Shown here: piece after piece, positions 5,144 through 9,909 of the stretch
Layout of the letters: every line of letters begins with the position of its first letter
Numbering within the stretch: the stretch's first letter is position 1
Origin: Prevotellaceae bacterium
GTDB taxonomy: Bacteria; Bacteroidota; Bacteroidia; Bacteroidales; Bacteroidaceae
Length of the DNA: 9,909 nt
Direction: 5' to 3'
NCBI GenBank assembly: GCA_905371275.1
Contig: CAJPLH010000065.1
Span: 1-9,909, forward strand
Notes under the pieces: generated by a model
Database searches by the model: none
Told to the model about the DNA's origin: nothing
The model's input: only the letters and a program-made list of their open reading frames with translations
Position numbers and translations under genes: made by a program

Positions 5144-5779
5144 TTAGTAGGACAGATGCCAAGGAATCGCCAGCACACATAGAGTGATGACAAACGCCAG
5201 TGGAATGTACCTAAGTAGCGAGTTGTTGTAGTGAAATGAGGCTGCATCAGAGAAATAGTGTCGATAACAACGATAGGCTGTAAAGCCTAAACTCGCTCCG
5301 AAGCAACAGCCGACGAATAGGTCGCCAAAATAATGTGCACCAAGGTAAAGACGTGTCCAGCAATTGAGTAACACCCAAAGAATGAGGGCTACGCTTGTGT
5401 TTCTATGTCTTATGACCAACGACAAAAAGGTGGCGATGGCAGATGTGTTTGCAGCGTGTGAAGAGAAAAAACCATAGAATCCCCCTCGATAGCCTCTCAC
5501 CACATCGACAGTATGCATAATTTCAGGCGTGTGAGTTGGACGCCACCGGGCTATCCAAGGCTTGAATACTGCCGAAGCAATTTGATCTGCGACAATGACA
5601 CAAATTGCTGTTGCGAGAAAGATAAAGAGAAAATGAGAAAAGTCGTGTTCTCGAAAGAGTACATAGACAATCACCAACAAAAAGGGTAGCCATACCCAAA
5701 GTTGTGTTGCGTTCCAAGCGAAAGCGTCAAGATAAAGAGAATGGCTACCATTAAAGAAAAGGGTGATGGCTTGATCCAT
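5144..5779 (-). CDS. PAP2-family membrane phosphatase
   Basis: This is a 211-residue integral membrane protein with about five or six hydrophobic segments and the three-part acid phosphatase signature of the PAP2 superfamily. The pieces are KPWIARWRP (Lys73, Arg80, Pro81), FFSSHAANTSA (Ser107, His108; SSHA replaces the usual SGH, common in Bacteroidetes), and TRLYLGAHYFGD (Arg143, nucleophile His149, Asp153). Such enzymes remove phosphate from lipid substrates on the outer face of the inner membrane, such as undecaprenyl diphosphate, phosphatidylglycerol phosphate or lipid A; which one applies cannot be told. The gene starts 24 bases after atpG on the same strand with no terminator or promoter seen between, so it is probably the tail of the ATP synthase transcript. 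The assignment to the superfamily is firm. Confidence 0.93.
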   Translation of the reverse strand: MDQAITLFFNGSHSLYLDAFAWNATQLWVWLPFLLVIVYVLFREHDFSHFLFIFLATAICVIVADQIASAVFKPWIARWRPTHTPEIMHTVDVVRGYRGGFYGFFSSHAANTSAIATFLSLVIRHRNTSVALILWVLLNCWTRLYLGAHYFGDLFVGCCFGASLGFTAYRCYRHYFSDAASFHYNNSLLRYIPLAFVITLCVLAIPWHLSY

Positions 5780-5803
5780 ATATGAAATGAAGTCAATATT
5801 CTG

Positions 5804-6667
5804 CTATTGCATTGAGCCGCCAACAATATCGAGCAACTCTGCTGTAATGGCTTGTTGTCGCGTCTTATTATATTGTAGAGTTAAATCGCGCAATAGCTCA
5901 TCTGCGTTGTCAGTGGCGACTTGCATTGCAATGACACGAGATGCATGTTCAGAGGCTAGGCTATCAAGTAGAGCAGAATATAATTTTAGATGCAAAGACT
6001 TTGGGATTAGTTTCTCTATGAGATCCAGAGGACTAGGTTCAACTAGAAAGTTATTATTCTGATTTCCAACCGCATTTTCTGGGAATTGTATGGGAAGGAA
6101 TTGTTCTTCAGTGAGAATTTGTGTGCCCGCGCTCTTAAAATGATGATAAATCAGGATAACTTTGTCGAAATCACCTTGAGTGAACTCATTCATAATTTGA
6201 GCAGCAAGCTCAGCTGTTTGAGAGTAATTGGGGTGATCAAGCAAAGTTGCTAATTCGCAGGCGGGGATATAGCCTAGTTTTCGAACGGCTTCAGATATCT
6301 TCTTGCCAATAGGGTAAATTTTGGCTATTTCCACTCCTTGTTCTTTATAAGAGTCGAGGCTGTGCTTTAGCTTTTTCAGCGTATTGCCATTGAAGCCACC
6401 ACACAAACTTGAGTTAGAGGAAAAGACCACTACGGCAACGCGTTGTAGTTCTCTAACCTCGGCATAAGGCGAACTAATGTTGTCTTCTAGCGAAGCTACA
6501 AAAGTGGACATAATGCCACTAAGTTTTTCTTCGTAAGGACGCATCTGTTCGATGGCCTGTTGCGCGTGGTGCAACTTTGAACTGGCAACCATCTTCATCG
6601 CACTCGTGATTTTGCGCGTGCTATTTACTGATGAGATTCTGGTTTTTACTTCTTTGAGTGAGGCCAT
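5804..6667 (-). CDS. atpG: F1F0 ATP synthase subunit gamma
   Basis: The gamma subunit is the rotating central stalk that couples the c-ring to the catalytic alpha3beta3 head. Starting at the ATG at 6667 gives 287 residues and the canonical N-terminal coiled-coil MASLKEVKTRISSVNSTRKI; the frame extends 16 codons further upstream but those residues are not family-like. The middle domain has VVVFSSNSSLCGGFNGN (about residues 78-94). The C-terminal coiled-coil ends with the family signature ITAELLDIVGGSMQ. It follows atpA with a 107-base gap that contains a hairpin, and PAP2 follows 24 bases later. All features support a functional, complete subunit. Confidence 0.97.
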   Translation of the reverse strand: MASLKEVKTRISSVNSTRKITSAMKMVASSKLHHAQQAIEQMRPYEEKLSGIMSTFVASLEDNISSPYAEVRELQRVAVVVFSSNSSLCGGFNGNTLKKLKHSLDSYKEQGVEIAKIYPIGKKISEAVRKLGYIPACELATLLDHPNYSQTAELAAQIMNEFTQGDFDKVILIYHHFKSAGTQILTEEQFLPIQFPENAVGNQNNNFLVEPSPLDLIEKLIPKSLHLKLYSALLDSLASEHASRVIAMQVATDNADELLRDLTLQYNKTRQQAITAELLDIVGGSMQ

Positions 6668-6705
6668 AAAAATAGAGTAGTGTTGGGACATTGCAAAGCT
6701 TATGG

Positions 6706-6735
6706 AGAAGTTCACCCAGTTGGGGTGAAACTTCT
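6706..6735 (-). other. RNA hairpin in the atpA-atpG intergenic gap
   Basis: On the minus strand AGAAGTTTCACCC pairs with GGGTGAACTTCT over a 5-base loop, giving a 12-bp stem with one bulged U. No U run follows, so it is not a standard terminator. It ends 38 bases before the atpG start and may act as an mRNA-stabilising or processing element. The hairpin is seen; the role is inferred. Confidence 0.6.
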
Positions 6736-6774
6736 ACCATAGTCTATTTGCTTTGTCGCTAATTAGCGTTTGGC

Positions 6775-8358
6775 TTAAGCGTATTGAGCTGATACATCTG
6801 CGGCAACGCTACGGAGAGTTGCTTCGACTTCGTCTGTAAGCTGTCCAGCAGCAAGAGTAGTAAGAACACTTTCTTTGTGAGACGCGCGAAGCACGTTGAG
6901 GAATTGTTCTTGGAAATCGCGAACGTGATCGAGAGGAACTTGTGACAACAAGCCCTTAGTTCCACAATACAAAATAGCTACTTGTTCGGCCACGGGCATT
7001 GGACTGTATTGCGCTTGGATGAGTAGCTGATTGTTTTTGCGACCACGGTCGATAGTCATAGCAGTCACAGCATCCATATCGCTAGAGAATTTGGCAAAAG
7101 CTTCAAGTTCTCTATATTGAGCTTGGTCGATTTTCAGCGTTCCAGCAACTTTCTTCATTGACTTAATCTGCGCAGAACCACCCACACGAGAAACCGAGAT
7201 ACCTACATCGATGGCAGGACGGAAACCTTGGTTGAACAAATTTGTGTCAAGGTAAATCTGTCCGTCTGTGATGGAAATTACATTCGTTGGAATGTATGCA
7301 GAAACGTCACCAGCCTGAGTTTCGATGATTGGAAGTGCCGTGAGAGAACCACCTCCTTTGACCAAACCTTTGAGAGATTCGGGGAGATCATTCATTTGTT
7401 CAGCGACTTCCTGCTGATTATTGATTTTTGCTGCACGTTCAAGCAGACGTGAGTGCAAATAGAAGACGTCACCAGGGTAGGCTTCTCGACCAGAAGGACG
7501 GCGAAGAATCAAAGATACTTCACGGTAAGCAACAGCTTGTTTGGATAAATCGTCATAAACCACAAGTGCGTGTTTACCTCTGTCACGGAAGAACTCACCG
7601 ATAGCAGCCCCTGCCATAGGAGCATAGTATTGCAATGCTGCACTTTCAGCAGCAGTAGCAGATACGATGGTAGTGTATTCTAGTGCACCTTTTTCCTTGA
7701 GGATGTTAACGATGTTGGCTACCGTAGAGGCTTTTTGTCCGATGGCTACGTAGATGCAATAAACAGGATTACCAGCTTCGAAGTTAGCGCGTTGATTGAT
7801 AATTGTGTCAATGGCAATAGCGGTTTTACCTGTTTGACGGTCGCCAATAATCAACTCGCGTTGTCCTCTACCGATAGGAATCATCGAGTCAACACTCTTC
7901 AATCCAGTAGCTAGGGATTCAGTAACGGGTTGTCTGTAAATTACACCAGGTGCTTTACGATCGAGAGGCATCAAATACTTCTCGCCTTCGATGTCGCCGC
8001 CTCCATCCAAAGGTTGTCCCAGAGGATTGATGACGCGCCCTAGCATATTTTCATTGACCAAAATAGAAGCTACGCGGCCAGTTCGCTTTACACTTTGACC
8101 TTCTTTGATGCCTTCGGAAGAGCCTAAGAGTACAGCACCGACATTGTCTTCTTCCAAGTTCATGGCTACAGCCATAACCCCATTCTCAAATTCGAGAAGT
8201 TCGTTTTCTGTGGCCTTTGTCAAGCCAAAGATACGCGCCACACCATCACCAATGGTGAGGACAACGCCCACTTCTTCAAACTTTTGGTCTACGGAAAGGT
8301 CTTTAAGTTGCTGCAAAAGCACTTCAGACACTTCGCCAGGTTGGATATTGTTGGGCAT
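6775..8358 (-). CDS. atpA: F1F0 ATP synthase subunit alpha
   Basis: The alpha subunit forms the non-catalytic nucleotide sites of the F1 head and supplies the arginine finger to the beta sites. The protein has 527 residues. The N-terminal beta-barrel is about 25-95. The P-loop GDRQTGKT is at 172-179, ALVVYDDLSKQA at 264-275, the signature PAIDVGISVS at 381-390, and the arginine finger Arg391 is in SRVGGSAQ. Between RLLERAAK and GGGSLTALP there is an extra segment of about 20 residues (311-334, including EQMNDLPESLKG), which I associate with Bacteroidetes alpha subunits. It starts 38 bases after atpH. All nucleotide-binding residues that I can check are intact. Confidence 0.98.
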   Translation of the reverse strand: MPNNIQPGEVSEVLLQQLKDLSVDQKFEEVGVVLTIGDGVARIFGLTKATENELLEFENGVMAVAMNLEEDNVGAVLLGSSEGIKEGQSVKRTGRVASILVNENMLGRVINPLGQPLDGGGDIEGEKYLMPLDRKAPGVIYRQPVTESLATGLKSVDSMIPIGRGQRELIIGDRQTGKTAIAIDTIINQRANFEAGNPVYCIYVAIGQKASTVANIVNILKEKGALEYTTIVSATAAESAALQYYAPMAGAAIGEFFRDRGKHALVVYDDLSKQAVAYREVSLILRRPSGREAYPGDVFYLHSRLLERAAKINNQQEVAEQMNDLPESLKGLVKGGGSLTALPIIETQAGDVSAYIPTNVISITDGQIYLDTNLFNQGFRPAIDVGISVSRVGGSAQIKSMKKVAGTLKIDQAQYRELEAFAKFSSDMDAVTAMTIDRGRKNNQLLIQAQYSPMPVAEQVAILYCGTKGLLSQVPLDHVRDFQEQFLNVLRASHKESVLTTLAAGQLTDEVEATLRSVAADVSAQYA

Positions 8359-8396
8359 ATTCGTTATGTTTTTGGAATAGAAATCACGTCCTCATT

Positions 8397-8957
8397 TTAA
8401 GGACGACTGGGCAAACGAAGTTGTTGGCGCAGCTGTTCTATTTTTCCGCGCAGACTTGCATCCATACGATAATCATCATATTGGAGAATAAAGCCTGCTC
8501 GGAGACTTGAATCAATGCGAACGTCAAGATTTACGACTCCGTTTGTGCGTTGAGCCACTAGGTTGCGCAATCGTGCTTCAATTGCTTCTGTGATTGGTTG
8601 AGCCACAATAACTTCAGCACGTGTAATTTGCTTAGCAGTCTCATATTTGCGCACAAATGACGATGCGATAAAAAGCATTTCTTCAATGCGTTTTTTATCT
8701 ACAACGAGTTGTAAGAACCGACGTGTAGAGATTGAAACCTCATCGCCTTGCTTTGATTGTGAAGCTGCAATAAGCAATTCCACCTTCTTTTCATCGTTGA
8801 AAATGGGATTGAGGAGTGTGGAGTTCAATGTTTTCACTTGCAGAAAACTATGCTGCAACTGAAGCATTTCTTTGTACACACGCTCAGCATCGCCGTTTTC
8901 TTCAGAGAAAAGAAAAAGAGCTTTGGCATATCGTGAGGCAACGATTCCTGTATTCAT
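8397..8957 (-). CDS. atpH: F1F0 ATP synthase subunit delta (OSCP)
   Basis: Delta caps the F1 head and joins it to the peripheral b-stalk. The 186-residue product has the OSCP-type layout: the N-terminal helical domain begins IVASRYAKALFLFSEENG, with the conserved RYA-KALF core. The middle part has TRRFLQLVVDKKRIEEM (about 78-94), and the C-terminal part has the usual VNLDVRIDSSLRAGFILQYDDYRMDASLRGKIEQLR pattern. Length and start are normal for the family. It is 38 bases upstream of atpA but 162 bases downstream of atpF, an unusually wide gap for this operon. Identification rests on the motifs and the operon order. Confidence 0.95.
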   Translation of the reverse strand: MNTGIVASRYAKALFLFSEENGDAERVYKEMLQLQHSFLQVKTLNSTLLNPIFNDEKKVELLIAASQSKQGDEVSISTRRFLQLVVDKKRIEEMLFIASSFVRKYETAKQITRAEVIVAQPITEAIEARLRNLVAQRTNGVVNLDVRIDSSLRAGFILQYDDYRMDASLRGKIEQLRQQLRLPSRP

Positions 8958-9119
8958 CGTTTGTTTACTAGGTTGTGAGTGGAATTTGCGTTATCGTTTT
9001 GTTTGATTGATTTCTTGAATAGCGTTTTCAATCACGATAGTCCAATGGAGATGGACATTTATCGGAACGTCAAACGGTTCTTTCTAGCAACAAATAGATA
9101 GCACCCAATGCCCACTCCG

Positions 9120-9632
9120 TTACTTACGCTCTACATCATCCAGCAGTTCGGAGATGTAGGAGGTTTGCGCCTCGCTCTTTTCCAATTCGCGAGCTACAAG
9201 TTTTTCGGCCACTTGAATAGACAAGTCAGCTACTTGAGCGCGAATATCAAGAAGAGCGTTGGCTTTCTCAACCTGAATTTGTTTCTTGGCGTCTGCAAGG
9301 AGTTTAGCTCCTTCTTCTGCTGCTTGAGATTTAGCTTCTGCAATAATAGCATTGCGAGTTTCAGCAGCTTCTTTAAGAATTTCGGCTTGCTTCTCGCGTG
9401 CTTCACGCATTACTTTCTCACTTTCGGCTTGAATGCCAGCTAGCTTTTCGTTTGCTGTGCGAGCATTTCTCAAACTTTCGTCGATAAAGTTTTTACGTTC
9501 TTCCACTGCATTGGTAATAGCAGGAAAACCAAACTTAGCGAGAAGGAGAAACAGAGCCACGAAAGCTACCAACATCCAAAAGAGAAGACCAAAATCAGGA
9601 GTGAGGATGGAGGGCAAATTCAATGACTCCAT
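9120..9632 (-). CDS. atpF: F1F0 ATP synthase subunit b
   Basis: Subunit b forms the peripheral stator stalk linking the membrane a subunit to delta/alpha. The 170-residue protein begins with a short periplasmic stretch and a single membrane span (about 13-35, DFGLLFWMLVAFVALFLLL). The span is followed by KFGFPAITNAVEERKNFID and a long Ala/Glu/Lys-rich coiled-coil to about residue 145. Its C-terminal part (VADLSIQVAEKLVARELE) matches the delta-binding end of b subunits. It follows atpE by 33 bases. There is no sign of a second b or b' gene beside it, so a homodimeric stalk is expected. Confidence 0.96.
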   Translation of the reverse strand: MESLNLPSILTPDFGLLFWMLVAFVALFLLLAKFGFPAITNAVEERKNFIDESLRNARTANEKLAGIQAESEKVMREAREKQAEILKEAAETRNAIIAEAKSQAAEEGAKLLADAKKQIQVEKANALLDIRAQVADLSIQVAEKLVARELEKSEAQTSYISELLDDVERK

Positions 9633-9665
9633 ACTTATAATCTTTGGATGATTGATAATTGGGGT

Positions 9666-9908
9666 TTATTTGATGAGGAATGCACAAGCGGCAATTGCAA
9701 AAAGTGCAACACCTTCCACGAGGGCTGCAACGATAATCATATTGGTCATAATCTTGCTTACAGCTTCTGGTTGACGTGCGATAGCTTCAAGGGCTGAGCT
9801 TCCAATTTTACCAATGCCAAGACCTGCACCAATTGTTGCGAGACCTGCACCGAGTGCCATACCGAGTTGAGCAAAACCAGTGGTTGCTTCGAGAAGTGAT
9901 AACATCAT
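9666..9908 (-). CDS. atpE: F1F0 ATP synthase subunit c (rotor ring proteolipid)
   Basis: Subunit c forms the membrane rotor ring that carries the coupling ion. The 80-residue hairpin protein has two membrane helices, with glycine-rich GAGLATIGAGLGIGKIG in the first, joined by the polar loop ARQPEA (44-49). The essential carboxylate is Glu65 in AALVEGVALFA. The extra polar ligands of Na+-type rings (a Gln in helix 1 and Ser-Thr after the Glu) are replaced by Ile and Gly-Val, so proton coupling is inferred. Two ATG codons lie in tandem (9908 and 9905) at the right edge. The length fits the family, so the gene is probably complete, although a start further upstream outside the window cannot be ruled out. 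atpB and then atpC/atpD would be expected beyond the edge. Confidence 0.95.
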   Translation of the reverse strand: MMLSLLEATTGFAQLGMALGAGLATIGAGLGIGKIGSSALEAIARQPEAVSKIMTNMIIVAALVEGVALFAIAACAFLIK

Positions 9909-9909
9909 A

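Noticed and set aside
5144..5162. Small stem (TACTA-ACG-TAGTA) at the PAP2 stop codon as a terminator
   Set aside because: Only 5 bp, partly inside the coding sequence, with no U tract right after it.
6668..6715. Extended N-terminus of atpG (16 residues)
   Set aside because: Gamma subunits begin with MA-SLKEVKTRI-type sequence, which the ATG at 6667 provides; the upstream residues are in intergenic sequence.

Overview
The window looks like ordinary chromosome from a member of Bacteroidota, most likely order Bacteroidales and close to Prevotella-type bacteria. This rests on four things: the C-terminal style of the SusC/TonB-like outer-membrane barrel protein, promoter-like sites matching the Bacteroidetes pattern (TTTG, about 20 bases, TAnnTTTG), weak or absent Shine-Dalgarno sequences, and a 20-odd-residue insertion in the ATP synthase alpha subunit that I associate with this phylum. 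The taxonomic call is inference. Almost all genes lie on the minus strand; only the first gene and the SPOR lipoprotein lie on the plus strand.

Region 1 (1-2661). The 3' end of an outer-membrane beta-barrel gene (+) converges on a two-gene minus-strand tryptophan unit, trpB followed by a glutamine amidotransferase (trpG/pabA). In front of trpB is a complete ribosome-mediated attenuator: a promoter, a 20-codon leader peptide with two tandem Trp codons (KGWWRT, the same core as E. coli TrpL), a 1:2 pre-emptor hairpin, a 2:3 antiterminator pairing and a 3:4 intrinsic terminator with a U tract. This leader is not in a standard ORF list and is the most interesting item here. The operon is also unusually short: no trpE, trpD, trpC/F or trpA lies beside trpB or trpG.

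Region 2 (2891-3916). A compact three-gene envelope cassette on the minus strand encodes a YtxH-domain protein, a DUF1469/holin-superfamily-III membrane protein starting at GTG, and a small basic coiled-coil protein. It has its own candidate promoter and ends in a strong hairpin terminator.

Region 3 (3965-5143). A SPOR-domain lipoprotein (+), probably with a long 5' leader, and a small YecH-type putative metal-binding protein (-) share a perfect 15-bp bidirectional terminator.

Region 4 (5144-9909). The F-type ATP synthase genes run atpE-atpF-atpH-atpA-atpG on the minus strand, followed 24 bases later by a PAP2 phosphatase that may be co-transcribed. atpB, atpD and atpC are not in the window and would be expected beyond the right edge. 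The c subunit has the carboxylate Glu65 but lacks the extra polar ligands of Na+-type rings, so a proton-driven enzyme is inferred.
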